This document shows positions 41,068 to 51,779 of a stretch of 64,000 bases of DNA, in pieces; positions within the stretch are counted from its first letter, which is position 1, and the number at the start of each line of letters is the position of its first letter. Origin of the DNA: Molanna angustata (taxonomy: Eukaryota > Arthropoda > Insecta > Trichoptera > Molannidae); assembly GCA_963576475.1 (NCBI GenBank), contig OY754964.1, positions 50,313,892 through 50,377,891 on the forward strand, read 5' to 3'. The notes beneath the pieces were generated by a model, which had not been told where the DNA came from, made no database searches, and worked only from the letters and a program-made list of their open reading frames with translations. The translations under genes and the position numbers were made by a program.

Positions 41068-42276
41068 ATAATTTATTTATTTATTTATTTATTTATACAT
41101 CTTCTTGTACATAATATAAACAAATATAATTGTATACTGGCGGGCTTATTGCCATTAGGCAATTTCTTCCAACCAGATTACAAAGTATGACAACATTGTG
41201 TATGTACAACAGCAAATAAAAAAGAGTAAAAGAAATAAAATAAAATACGTATAACACTTAAATACTATTAAACAAAAAAAAATATAATTCATAGCAATAA
41301 AAAGGATATGGTAAGGACAGGAGAGGAAACGGGATCAGGTGTTCAAGGATAAATATTCCTTCTTTAGTTTTTTCTTGAAAATACTAAGTGAGTTAGACGA
41401 CGCAATATCCGGACTAAGGCTATTCCATAATCTTGCTGATTGTACTTCGAACGAAGAGCTGAGAAATTCTGTATTATGGACAGGTATGGATAGTGTTGTA
41501 CGTTCAGCAGATCGGAGTGGAAGTCCATGATTGGATAAATAAGTGAATTTGCTTTTTAGGTACTGTGGTAGGTTTGGGTTCGAGAGAATATTGTACAATA
41601 GTGACAAAATGTGTATATTGCGCCGCTGGCGTATCCTGGGCCAACAAAGAAGATTGCGGTAAGGTGATATGCGATCAAATTTTTTCAACCCAAAGATGAA
41701 TCTGATACATATATTCTGAAGACGTTCAAGTTTATTGAGATGCACTTCATTTGCATCCAAATAGCATACATCGGCATAATCAAGCAATGGAAGAAGAAGT
41801 GATTGAGCAAGAGTTATTTTACAACGGAATGGAAGGAAATTTTTAAGTTTATTAAGTGAATGTAGGGCAAAAAAAATAGATTTACTAACATGCGATACCT
41901 GTTCATGCCACGAAAGGTCATCATCGATGAAGATTCCAAGATCTTTTACAACCCTGGTATAAGGAATGCTTTGGTTATTGATATACAGCAGTGGGAGTTG
42001 CAAATTCCTAATAGATGACAGCAGACGAGGACTACCGATTATAATTGCCTGGGACTTAGTAGGATTAACAAGAAGACCATGATCCGATGACCAAGAAGAG
42101 ATAAATTTAAGATCTTCATTCATGTGAAGGACTGCATTGTTAATATCAGAGATATTAAAATGGAAATATAATTGAAGATCGTCTGCAAAAAGATGATATT
42201 TACATCTGAGGTTTGTAGTGATAGAGTTCATAAATACGGAAAATAACAGTGGAGATAAAACTCCACCTTGCCTGAT
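41068..42276 (-). mobile_element. 5'-truncated LINE (Jockey/CR1 group)
   Basis: About 1.2 kb: the open C-terminal part of ORF2 followed by a 3' UTR with GGCAATAAGCCCGCC and a tail of (TAAA)n read on the minus strand (ATTT repeats at 41069-41094). A matching 3' UTR is at 17.46 kb in the other orientation. No firm TSD. Confidence 0.8.
41335..42270 (-). pseudogene. LINE ORF2, reverse transcriptase from motif B onward
   Basis: About 311 codons without a stop. It begins QGGVLSPLLFSVF (motif B), has the catalytic HLFADDLQLYF (FADD), VVKDLGIFIDDDLSWHEQVS and LLDYADVCYLDA in the thumb, and ends with LWNSLSPDIASSNSLSIFKK, typical of Jockey/CR1-group ORF2. The fingers, motif A and the endonuclease are absent because of 5' truncation. 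The intact frame suggests a young copy, but it cannot act alone. Confidence 0.88.
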
Positions 42277-42520
42277 AATCTTGCTGAATTAACTTCAAAT
42301 GAATGAGCTGAAAAAATAATACTATGGATTCAGAAAATTCAGCAAATCGAAGTGGACGCCAGTGGCTTGATAGATAAGTAAATTAATATATCTTTGAGAT
42401 GGTTAAGTAAGTTTGAAATACAAAGGACATTGTTTATGATGATAAGAAATTTATATTAAGTCGTTGTCGTATCTTGAGACAATGAAGAATATTGCGGTAA
42501 TGATAAATGTCATCATTTTT
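42277..42520 (-). pseudogene. Older copy of the same LINE end
   Basis: TAATCTTGCTGAATTAACTTC, AATTCAGCAAATCGAAGTGG and TATTAAGTCGTTGTCGTATC parallel 41440-41690 of the younger copy (CTTGCTGATTGTACTTCG, TTCAGCAGATCGGAGTGG, CGCCGCTGGCGTATCCTG) at lower identity. Same strand, directly abutting. Confidence 0.65.
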
Positions 42521-42524
42521 TTTA

Positions 42525-42769
42525 GTCCATACTCTATGTGGACTACCCTCAATAGGCTGAGAGCTGGTGTCACTCGATGCAAGAAGAACCTCAAGAGGAG
42601 GGGGTTACTGCCTGCAGATGACGATGTTAATTGTGATTGTGGCGAAACTCAGGATGACAGCCACCTACTGATGTGTCCGCTGATGAAGGGAGGCTGTACA
42701 CCTAGGGACCTGATTATGGCCAATGACAAAGCGATAAAAGTCGCGGCTTACTGGAGTGGCAGAATTTAA
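42525..42769 (+). pseudogene. Jockey-type ORF2 C-terminal fragment
   Basis: About 80 codons to the stop: TTLNRLRAGVTRCKKNLKRR, GLLPADDDVNCDCGETQDDS, HLLMCPLMKGGC, then ANDKAIKVAAYWS. The 'CxCG...HLL.CP' zinc-finger-like end is typical of Jockey-like ORF2. A minus-strand relative is at 44585. Confidence 0.75.
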
Positions 42770-42784
42770 CCCGGACACGGAAAG

Positions 42785-43195
42785 AAAGTAAGTAAGTCCA
42801 GTGTTATAACGGAAGCAAATATTTTAAAAGCGTTTGTTAAGATGCTCCAGGTTTAGTATCCTTTCCAAATTAATTGTATAGTCATGCAACGTTAAGAGAA
42901 AATAATTCTTTTCTAAGGCTTAGCGGATGCTAAGTTTACTTGAAACAATGAAACGAATAAAAATGCCTGTTTGTAGACGGTCATTATCAATACAAATTTT
43001 GTAAATTATATTATATGCTAAATGGCAAATTAACACCGTTTGAAAATAAGCTGGGACCACAATCGCCATCTATCGAACGATAGTGAAACTTTTTTCAGAC
43101 GCCATTTACGAAAACAATAGATTTTTAAACCTGTCGAGAGTCAATGATTATTTATTTTATACATCCGGCTGATATAACTTAATTCATTCCGATGA
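42785..43195. other. Spacer, no gene
   Basis: AT-rich with one T-like word (ACGATAGTGAAACTTTTTTC) but no full repeat. Confidence 0.4.
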
Positions 43196-43199
43196 CCTA

Positions 43200-43530
43200 C
43201 AACTCTTGTAGAGCTCTAGACTCCTGAACAATAGATTTCCAAGCCAGTCTGTCAGTAGCAATGGATGGTGGATATTTTGTGTTTATCCGATGTTGCGGCT
43301 GCGTCCGGTGGTGAACAGGGCCAATGGGCTCTATAGCGTCGCCGGCGTGGAAGTGGATCGCGATCTCCCTAGTAGCAATGGACAATTCAACACATTCAGA
43401 TCTCGGGTAGCATTATCCATCAATCTCTGTTTTGGTCTTCCTAAAGGTCTCCTGCTCATAGGGTTATTTTTCAGGATACGTTTTGTGGATCCTTCTCTTG
43501 ATCTGACGACATATCCAATGGGGGGCAAGA
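43200..43530 (-). pseudogene. LINE ORF2 C-terminal fragment with nested insertion
   Basis: Minus strand: IGYVVRSREGSTKRILKNNP, MSRRPLGRPKQRLMDNATRD, LNVLNCPLLL, then after the 105-bp insertion DWLGNLLFRSLE. These are the 'GHV.R...KR.L...P..RRP.GRP' and 'W......R.L' ends of an insect LINE. Removing the insertion and one TSD copy restores the frame. Confidence 0.75.
43266..43370 (+). mobile_element. 105-bp copy of the GC-rich retroposon, 12-bp TSD
   Basis: Flanked by AGTAGCAATGGA at 43254-43265 and 43371-43382. Sequence matches the last part of the 28.4-kb element in reverse (GATGTTGCGGCTGCGTCCGG, GCGTCGCCGGCGTGGAAGTG, ending GATCGCGATCTCCCT) with only about two differences. A 5'-truncated retroposition event into the LINE fragment. 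Confidence 0.9.
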
Positions 43531-43613
43531 ACTCCATATAATAATTATATCCATGATATGGGTAGTCACTAGGGTTTTGATTTCGCCGATTGAAACAGAC
43601 TTGCCCCCCTGAT
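43528..43613 (-). repeat. R87 repeat copy
   Basis: ACTCCATATAATAATTATAT, CCATGATATGGGTA and CAGACTTGCCCCCCTGATC: same block as at 4.4, 50.8 and 56.6 kb. It adjoins the LINE fragment on one side and an LTR remnant on the other. Confidence 0.65.
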
Positions 43614-43617
43614 CTCA

Positions 43618-43880
43618 CTAGTGATTTAGGGTTGTCCTAATAATAACAATGGTGCAACACCCAATGACCAAAAAAGATTGCTGACACCCGAAAACATGAT
43701 ATTGCGGAAATTTTTAAGGCCATGAAGCAATGAGGAAATTCGCACATTGTCAGGGCTGATCTCAGCGAAGGAATAATATTTGTCAATAATTAAGACCTGG
43801 ATATTTTTCTGATATGCCCCAAGTAGGTGCAAGATCCAAGTTTATAAGCTACGGTCAGTCGTTAACCAATTACATCCACC
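43618..43880 (-). mobile_element. LTR remnant
   Basis: On the minus strand a purine-rich CAAGGGGTGGA is followed by TGTAATTGGTTAACGACTG, an LTR-like start, at about 43876. The segment runs to ACAACCCTAAATCACTA near 43620. The second LTR was not found. It resembles the 3' end layout of an LTR retrotransposon. Confidence 0.45.
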
Positions 43881-44085
43881 CCTTGATAAACTTTGCGGGG
43901 AAATAAATAGTGAGAAATCCTCGCTGAAAGAAGGGATTATCCTTGGGACTTTTTCTACGACGTGGTTTGGGTGAATCTCTATTATTTGAGGGTTGTTTTT
44001 TTACGGACTCTTCTAGTTCTTTATACGGCTGTGGTCTCCTATCGGTTTCCGGAGTGGCCCTAGAGTTTAAGGATTACAAACTTTC
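43881..44085 (-). pseudogene. Retroelement polyprotein C-terminal remnant
   Basis: Minus strand open for about 60 codons: RATPETDRRPQPYKELEESV, SPKPRRRKSPKDNPFF and a stop just before the polypurine-like tract. A basic Pro/Arg-rich end directly before a polypurine tract and LTR fits the end of an LTR element pol, but no enzyme motif is included. Confidence 0.4.
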
Positions 44086-44329
44086 GAACGGTATGCCTTA
44101 CTTAAAATAATAAAATACATAAGATGAATATAAGGACTTCACCGTACACTACTTTAACTTGAATTTTTCTTTTACGGTTGTAACTTAGCTTATTTTTTTA
44201 GGTACCGATAGTTTCTTGTTTTATCCTCGTACAAATATATTTCATTTGACTAATCTATATGCAGTTCCTAAATTAAGACGAATAAATCCCGGTAATATAG
44301 TTTCGTACTAAAATCAACGCAAACATTGG

Positions 44330-44520
44330 ATTTTTTCCCTGTCGGAAGTCAATTATAATTTATGACTATTTTTAACATCTCGAAAGCGATGAATTTGGAA
44401 TATTAAAAGAGAAACATAAACTCATGGCACTTAAAAAACTCAAGGCTGCAGATACCTTGAGCTCCTGGTTCTTCTATAATATTCAAACTTCGACTCTATT
44501 GAGATGTTGACAAGTTTTGT
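44330..44520 (+). repeat. Repeat T relic (both ends, little interior)
   Basis: GGATTTTTTCCCTGTCGG and AACATCTCGAAAGCGATGAA at the left and CTCCTGGTTCTTCTATAATA plus CTATTGAGATGTTGACAAG at the right: the two inverted ends of T, nearly touching. Consistent with internal deletion. Confidence 0.6.
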
Positions 44521-44584
44521 ACTTATTAAGTTCGTCGGAATTTTTAATTTTTATTATACGAGTAACGAGTCCGAGTACTTCACT

Positions 44585-44830
44585 ACTAGGCCTTCCAACT
44601 CCAGAATACAGCAACCGCAACGGCATTGTCATTAACCATCTTCAAATCCTCTGCGTCGCATCTCACTGGCATATCTTGACAGATGAGGAGGTGTTTGTAT
44701 CTCGCCGCAATTGCAGGAAACATCCTCTTCCACCCTTATACCCCACCTTAGCATGTTCTCTTTGCATCTCGTGACACCGACGCGTAATCTATCAAGTATC
44801 TTCTATGTCAGGTAGGGTAGTTGGTGTCCC
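44585..44830 (-). pseudogene. Jockey-type ORF2 C-terminal fragment, second copy
   Basis: Minus strand: RLRVGVTRCKENMLRWGI, EEDVSCNCGEIQTPPHL, then a frameshift and DLKMVNDNAVAVAVFWS. Close relative of 42525-42769. Confidence 0.65.
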
Positions 44831-44989
44831 GGTCCCAAATTTTCCGACAGGTCGACCTGATCGCCACCGTATTGTGCTTGCCAAAGATCTTTCCTAGCCC
44901 TATCTGGTGGAGTTTTAGGGGGGATGTAATTCTAAGAAAGCTTTTCCTTGATTTTATTTTTATTTTTAAGAAGTTAGGTTATACTTCAA

Positions 44990-45270
44990 TAATTACTTGA
45001 GCAATTTTCATTATAAAATAAATAAAAATGTCTGCAATATTCTTCTTCCTCTTCTTTTGACCATCGGTCTGAATTTGAACTATTTAGTTATCTTGGAAGG
45101 TGGGACACCAGATATCATAGCATTTTTTGGGCAGTCTTCCTACGATACCTCGTCCCGACTTATGAATTGTGGGCAGCCATAAGGGATATTCTGTACCAGT
45201 CCTTTCTTTCCATAACGTCTCTTCGAAATCAATCGTCACCTCCTGCTCCATCTCACAATGTCTTCTGTCT
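44990..45270 (-). pseudogene. Probable LINE relic with AAG tail
   Basis: Minus strand ends in AAGAGGAAGAAGAA (45041-45056 region) after moderately GC-rich sequence, like other LINE ends here; no motif is decisive. Confidence 0.3.
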
Positions 45271-45829
45271 GACGGTTCTCACTATTTGTTTTTATTTCTC
45301 ACCCAGTAAATCATTGTTTAAAAATAGTTTAGGGAAAAAATAAAATAGACGATTTTACAATAATACCTAGGAAAAACATATTTGAATATCAAGTCATATA
45401 GTAGTAAAAGTATACATGAAACATAATCAAAAATATACACATATACGGTAAACGAGACAGTAGGTTTCAGGATAAGGAGGAGTGATCGTTAGTGAATAAG
45501 GAGTGAATTATCGGATTGTGTATTAGGGTTTAAGAACATCTTTATCTGTTTTTGATAATGTTGTAAAGTGTCATGAAAAATGTCTGTGTGTTTGAATTGC
45601 GTATTATTTTCTCGATAAACTTTAAACATAGATGACCAATATTTGTACCTAATTAGTGTGGCATACTAATATGTGGAATAAATTTTGTGAGTGGGTATAT
45701 CTATTTGGTACAGGAGTGATACAGTATTGAGTATGTAAGGGGAATCGATTTAATTATTGCAAATTATATTACGTAATATTTGGTCAAAATAAAGTCTCCT
45801 ATCATGTAATGCAGTATCATACCATAACA

Positions 45830-45960
45830 TCACACCATTTTCTTATTTGGGGTAGGCAGAGAGAGCCGAATGCCAGACTCCTCTCTGTTAACTTACATTT
45901 CTCGCTTCATTCTTGTCTATGCATACACGCTCTTCTATAACATCCTATGTATCTCTATGA
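45830..45960 (-). repeat. LINE 3' end relic
   Basis: GGGGTAGGCAGAGAGAGCCG and AATGCCAG, the same 3' end as at 16.84 and 31.65 kb. Confidence 0.55.
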
Positions 45961-45964
45961 TCTG

Positions 45965-46842
45965 AATATTATGTATTTTATACCCGTGGAGTTGAATAAT
46001 GTAACTATGTATATGATCATACGTTTTCAATACGTTGGGGGGTTGTAACAACAAAAGGAAGCTATCGTTTATTTCCAATAATACATCAAACTGAGACGCT
46101 TACGAGAGCGACTTTGGTATGAAATGAAAAAAAAGCCAAAGTCAAACAAATTTCTTGTATTGCAAAATTCTCCTGCTCAAAGAGAAAGATTTGTTTCTGC
46201 GGTGACCATTGTTCCCTTTGATCCCTTTTAAAATATCACCGAAACAGTTTTCACAAAAGCCTTTACGGCGCACATTTTCATTTATAAGCTTTTCACAATT
46301 TTCCTCCCTTTCCCTTCTATGTAGCTTCATTCTGCTCTGTCTATTTTCATAGTAAACACTTAGTAGATTACTTCTCTTTTTGTCTTCCCAGCTTCATGTT
46401 ACAAATTAGGTACATGTTATAATAAGTAACCAAAAATACAGATATTTTACCATTTTTTACGTAATACCTACCTACCTACCTATCTATTTACCTACCACTT
46501 TTTGTGAGTCACTTCGCGACATGTTTCGGAAGACCTGAGAAGGACAGAACTTGGTAAGTATTAACTATTTTTTTATTTTTTTTATTAATTATATTTACGG
46601 CTTGAAAGCCTATTTTATAAAATCTTTAAAGTATATAATATAATACATATACAAAAATCAGTTAGGATAAAAAAACAACAATGACATATTAAATCAGAAG
46701 GAGAAGAAAAAAATCAAATTTAAAATTCAACAATACATAATATCTGTTATGAAATATAATGTTTAAATTTGAACAGTACATAACACCAGTTATAAATACA
46801 ATAATAACATAAGTATTAATCAATAAGAAAAAAAAAATTAAG
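45965..46842. other. AT-rich stretch, nothing recognised
   Basis: A minus-strand 62-codon frame (46142-46330) is lysine/arginine-rich without a motif. A CCTA microsatellite is at about 46467-46482. No gene. Confidence 0.45.
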
Positions 46843-46846
46843 TTAA

Positions 46847-47553
46847 GGGGGGACTGCTGCCAACGCTCCTATTTTTCAAATTGATATACCATCATTATCT
46901 CTTATCAAATCGTTTTGAAAAAAATAATTCAGATAGTTGGATATTGATAAACAAAAATATACCTTAACTTTTTGATAATGTTCTGTATAAATTCTTGTAG
47001 AAAAATAATGGCATACCCCGATTTTCAACGTTTATCATATATTTTTAATAAACTATAAGGCGTAGAGTAATATATATTTTTTTTAATTAAAGAAGACAAA
47101 AATATCTAGAAAAATATGATGTGACGTTGCATTAATGCTTCAGGTTTAGTAAATAAACCTAAAAAATATTTATTTTCCATTCAGCGCCATTGCGTAATAA
47201 AAGTTTTTTTGGTTTATTGACTTAACCTGATGCGTTAATGCAACGTCATATCATATTTTTACAGGTATTATGTTCTTCTTTAATTAATAAAAAAAAATGT
47301 TGCTCTATACCTTATATTATTTAGAAATTTAAGATAAATGTCTAAAATCGGGGTATGCTTATTATTTTTCTACAAGAATATATACAAAACATAATCAAAA
47401 AGTTAAGGTATATTTCTCTTTATTAATATCCAAACTAACTAGGTTATTATTTTCAAAATGATTCGTTTAGTAATAATGATGGTATATGTATCTATACCAT
47501 CATAATGATGGTATATAATTGAAAAAATAGGTACGTTGGCAGCAGTCACCCTC
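46847..47553. mobile_element. 707-bp foldback element flanked by TTAA
   Basis: TTAA at 46843-46846 and 47554-47557. Ends GGGGGGACTGCTGCCAACG and CGTTGGCAGCAGTCACCCTC are inverted repeats, and the inversion extends about 300 bp inward with shared TACCATCATTAT, TATACCTTAACTTTTTGAT, ATAATGGCATACCCCGATTT and ATGCAACGTCATATCATA (in reverse). A TTAA target suggests the piggyBac group; the terminal bases are not the canonical CCC, so this is tentative. No transposase. Confidence 0.8.
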
Positions 47554-47559
47554 TTAAGC

Positions 47560-48385
47560 AATATATTATATCAGTTATGAAACATCAATAAAGACAAAAT
47601 ACAAAACAAAATTAAAACCCAAACATATCGATTACTATGATAAGTCATGAGTTAAGAGAAAGAAAATGTACAATTTTTGATTTGAAAAAAGAAAAGTCGT
47701 CGGTAAAAACATCTGACTCCCCACAATGTTACCAAGTCTATGTAGCCTTGGTATTGGGGAGTAGTAGACATAATTATTCAGAGAATGGCTCTTACGAAAC
47801 ATAACACATTGTCTAGTGGTTTTGGCCGGAACATTAAAGTTTATGAGTTTAAGGAGTTCGGGACAGTCTATAGCATGGTTCAATATTTTGTGTAAGAAGG
47901 AAAGGTCCTTTCTTCTTACGTCAAGATTTAAAAGTTTAAATTCTAACTACCACAAAATATCCGCCGAATCTCTATGAAATGATAATTCTAATATATTTAT
48001 TTTTTTATATGTACGATGTCATAAAGACATGATCAATTATTTTACATACAAATAAAAAAATATTTTTATTACAACTCGCATTCTAAAAACAAAAAATCAA
48101 ATGTATACATTGGGCATACGGATGTACACAAATATGCACACTAAATTGCCTTTTAATGTATGAAATACGAAAAAATATTGTTTAGCACCAAACATGTGAT
48201 ACTTATACAATATTTTTTCGTGAAGAAAAGTCAAAATTTAGATCTTTTTAAATTGCAAGTATAGTAAAACCTCAGCCAGTAGATTTTCATGTTCAATTGA
48301 AGTAAAAATCTACTTCTTAGGCTTTGTATACCTACAATAAAGTAGGCCCCATAGTAGGCCTACAATAAAAAAGGTTTACATTGTT
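47560..48385. other. AT-rich stretch, nothing recognised
   Basis: The minus-strand 82-codon frame at 47635-47883 resembles nothing specific, though NHAIDCPELLKLINFNVP is like the end of some LINE ORF2 proteins. No call made. Confidence 0.4.
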
Positions 48386-48389
48386 TATT

Positions 48390-48585
48390 TATTTATTTAA
48401 TATTGCTTCTCGGGCAACTAACAGGTACTATGTCAAATATTAATTTAACACGCACCCAATAACAAGTTGCCACATTCTGGAGACTTACGATATTAATCGT
48501 CTCACAGATCAAGACTGAAAACACAATTAAAAACTGTGTCTCCACCGGGAATCGAACACTTGGCTCAGCAGTCAGATATCACTAA
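48390..48585 (-). mobile_element. SINE-B copy
   Basis: Minus strand has TGGAGACACAGTTTTTAATT, ATCGTAAGTCTCCAGAATGT, GGCAACTTGTTATTGGGTGC and an A/T tail AAATAAATAAATAAAC. B-box region TTCGATTCCCGG remains at 48543-48554; the A box is lost. Confidence 0.7.
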
Positions 48586-48899
48586 AATTAAAAGTAATTT
48601 AACAATAAAATGATTTAATTAATTCAAATTACGAATTTATTACAACTGTTATTTATTTCAATGACGTATATTTTGAGGGTACTGGCTAAAAGATGTTCAT
48701 AATTTACTATATACCGTTCTATAGCCTCTTAACTCAAATAAATAAGACCCACACTTTATAAATGTCTATGTAGATTTTGACTCATACATGTAGATTGTCC
48801 ATCTTTAAGCCTTTACATTAATTCAATGGCGATGAAAGCTGACCATAACAGTCTGCGCAGACCGAGAGAGCAGAGGGATATAGCCAGGCAGAAGAAGAT

Positions 48900-49370
48900 A
48901 TGGATTCTTCATCTATTTTGACTTCTTCTTCTTCTTTAGCCTGTTCTTTTCCATTCTTGGACATAGGTCTCCCCCTTGATCCTCCACAACTCCCTGTCTT
49001 GGACACACTGCATCCATCTCCCTCCGGCACATTTCTTGATGTCATCAGTTTATCTTGCCTGGGGTCTTCCGACACCTCTTCGGCATGTTCTCGGTCGCCA
49101 TTCTATGTAGGATCTTTTTGGTCCATCGTGAAACCTGGCATCTGGCAATATGCCCAGCCCAGCTCCACTAAAGACCAGCGACCCTTTCTGCTACATCGGC
49201 TACTTTGGTTCTTTCTCTTATCATGACATTCTGAATTCTGTCCCTTATTGAAATACTCAGCAACTTCTTCATAGCTCTCAGTATCTCTAACATCTTGTGC
49301 ATTATTCTTTTTGCTAGGACCGATGTTTCCATTCATGTACAATACATGTCTCAAAACGACCAACATTAAT
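48900..49370 (-). pseudogene. RTE-like LINE ORF2 C-terminal fragment
   Basis: Minus strand, over several frames: LVVLRHVLYMNGNIG, VRDTESYEEVAEYF, GRWSLVELGWAYCQMPGF, WTKKIL-like text, then GDREHAEEVSEDPRQDKLMT and GCSVSKTGSCGGSRGRPMSK. Collinear with the fragment at 57.12 kb and with the common insect RTE-type C-terminus. Frameshifted. Confidence 0.65.
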
Positions 49371-49379
49371 GGTTTTTGA

Positions 49380-50515
49380 CTTCTAGTGATTTAATTTATC
49401 TTGTCTCCTTATTGATACCTTCAAAATGATCTGATTAATTATAGAGTCATTGTTGCACCATTTAAACTTGGTGAGTCTGAGCCTGAAACTCAACGATTCT
49501 CAGTCGACTCCTACAAATGTTTATATTCCTCTAAGAGCTATATTATCCTGTTACAAGATTCCTTTACTTACTTTACTTTTTGTTTGGCATTGGCATATGC
49601 TTCTCTACGCCATCAGCTGCATCATATTTCGGCTATTCAAAGCCCCGTTTCCATCCAATCAGCCAATTTACGGCCTCCGGGGTTGCATCATGGATATCCA
49701 TCCGCCCCTCCCCCCGGATATCTACGATTCCTTTCACTGTAGTATATTGTTTGCCATTTTTAATAAATAAATTTATAATGTAAAATCAGCAAGTACAAAA
49801 CCCTACTGTTTATTTTGATAAAATAAATTCACTTCCAGAGGTACAAACGTCAGAAACAAAAATAATTAATTTCCATTAGATGCTATGTTTGCTCTTTGTT
49901 ATGACAAAGAAAATTTTACATCACTTGAATTTGAACCTAAGGGGATCGCTTTGTTCTGAACTGAACATTTGAACAAAACACAAATTGTATTCACAAACAA
50001 ATCGACAAATAGCTTTAGATTTAACAAATTATTTCAAATCATGTAACATAACGTGTTTTTTAAATGTGTTCATATGACAGCTATTTGAGAATGTAAATGT
50101 GTTTTTGTTTCCAAAAAAAAAAATTAAATAAAAAAAAAGTAGGAGTCAAGCTTCTGTATGAAATTCATTTGTTGGGAAAGAATCTTTCTAAATTGAAATA
50201 AAATAGTTAAATGTATCTATTTCAAATATTTAATTTAGGTTTCTATGTAATATAATAAATTATAAATTATTTAAGAAAAATAATATGTATGAACTTCGAA
50301 ATGCTCCATCGCTATTATATTATTTAGTAAGCTAATTTATGGTTTTATTATACATTAAGTATTATAGAATGTGTGATTTCAAAAAGAGTTGAGTCTCATA
50401 AAAACAAACCTACTTAGAATGTGTGATTTCAAAAAGGTATGTCTCATAAAACCAAATCTAAGAAGATTTTTAAATTTCAAAAATAATTAATTTTCATAAA
50501 AATAAATCTAAGTAG
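49380..50515. other. Intergenic; 106-codon open frame of unknown kind
   Basis: A plus-strand frame at 49450-49770 has FVWHWHMLLYAISC but no domain; GC is raised near 49660-49730. The remainder is AT-rich, with direct repeats of GAATGTGTGATTTCAAAAAG at 50368 and 50417. No gene call. Confidence 0.35.
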
Positions 50516-50517
50516 AA

Positions 50518-50730
50518 TTATTATTTTGCTTTATTTTTAATAGGTACTATGTCAAGTTTTAATTCAACACGCACCCAATAACAAGCTGCCACATTCTGGA
50601 GACTTACGATATTAATCGTCGCACAGATTGAAAACATAATTAAAAACTGCGTCTCCAGCGAGAATCGAACCTGGAACATTTGGATATTCCAGGTTCGGAA
50701 CCAACTAAGCCACGAAGGCCGACAAAGAAT
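50518..50730 (-). mobile_element. SINE-B copy with A and B boxes
   Basis: The best copy of the family. Minus strand: A box TGGCTTAGTTGG (50701-50712), B box AGGTTCGATTC (50662-50672), the body ATCGTAAGTCTCCAGAATGT and GGCAGCTTGTTATTGGGTGC, and a tail AATAAAGCAAAATAA. tRNA-derived; no clear TSD. Confidence 0.8.
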
Positions 50731-50837
50731 TTTTGATTTCAAAAGAGATAAGTCACATAAAAACAAATGCTTTGAAACTTTATGCAAACTTAACACCACG
50801 CTAATTTTGAAAACAAAGTGATAAAAAATACTTTTCC

Positions 50838-50922
50838 TGGGGGGCTAGTCAGGTCAACAGACGAAATCAAAACCATCCATATTTACCCATATCATAGATA
50901 AAATTATCTAATGGAGTTCTAT
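50838..50922 (+). repeat. R87 repeat copy beside LARD 5' LTR
   Basis: GGGGGGCTAGTCAGGTCAAC, AAATCAAAACCATCCATATT and ATCTAATGGAGTTCTA. It ends six bases before the LTR start. An inverted copy at 56627 stands in the same position relative to another LTR. Confidence 0.65.
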
Positions 50923-50927
50923 GATGT

Positions 50928-51561
50928 TGTGGCGCGATCACCGATTGCGCCACGAGCTGCGTTACTTCGGCAGGCGCCATCTTGCCCTGCGCTGTATGCA
51001 CAGCTCGACACCTATTTAAGGGGAAGCACAGCGCTCCCAGACCATTCCGCTTATCCAAATCTCGAGGCTAGGCATCACGCTGCCCGACCGCTCGTCGTCG
51101 TTCAAATCGTCCGCGTTCCAAATTTACATTTATAATCATTAAATAATAATTCAACATTTTCTGTACCAAGTAATATTAATAAGCACCAATTGTAAGCATC
51201 AACTTGATCAATAAAAGAGTAAGTTCAATTTCCTGTTACATCTTTCAATCTGTCAACCATTTCTACCTGAGTAATATTTGATAATAATATTTAATCTATT
51301 GTATACGATATCGCAGTTGCTTGGTCGATCAATCTGTGGCTCAGCTGTCGGGACTCTCCGAACAGACGGCCTCCAGGTTCGAACCAAGCGGGTGAGATAT
51401 CGTTTGGGTTGTATGTAGCTAAAGGCGGACAAACAGGTAATACCTACACGTCCAACTGACCGACCTTACCACCTCAATTACAGGCGTGTATATCAGTTCC
51501 GGCTGGTATGCAATCGCTTCTAACCAAGTGACCACTCAGGCACTCTGGTGAGTTACAATAC
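50928..51561 (+). mobile_element. LARD 5' LTR
   Basis: Starts TGTGGCGCGATCACCG. GC-rich U3 with a TATA-like CCTATTTAAGGGGAAGC (51013-51029), then AATAAAAGAG as a possible polyadenylation signal and CCTGTTACATCTTTC downstream. Similarity to the 3' LTR is near perfect to 51537 and continues weakly to about 51561. Confidence 0.87.
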
Positions 51562-51565
51562 CCCC

Positions 51566-51775
51566 AAAACTGGTGACCCGAACGTGTCTGAACATACCTT
51601 CTAAACAGTCCCAAAACTGGTGACTCCCGATCGTGTCTCTGAACACCCACCAGTCCAAAACTGGTGACCAGAACGTGTCTCTGAACACCATCCCAGCTAA
51701 AACTGGTGACCACCGAACGTGTCTCTGAACACACAAATACCTTCAGAAACTGGTAAAATTCCGAAATCGTTTAAA
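51566..51775 (+). repeat. Reiterated primer-binding-site region
   Basis: AAAACTGGTGACCCGAACGT and GTCTGAACA occur in four tandem variants starting at 51566, 51613, 51657 and 51699, with a degraded fifth at 51746; spacing is 42-47 bp. The first copy lies directly after the LTR, where a primer-binding site is expected. Confidence 0.85.
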
Positions 51776-51779
51776 AAAC

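Noticed and set aside
42464..42769. Start of a new gene at the 101-codon plus frame
   Set aside because: Only the last 80 codons are protein-like and they match the Jockey ORF2 C-terminus; the preceding residues come from an unrelated older LINE copy.
50911..51135. Small protein frame duplicated at 55365-55604, apparently conserved
   Set aside because: The duplication is due to the two LTRs of one element; identity extends equally over non-coding LTR sequence.
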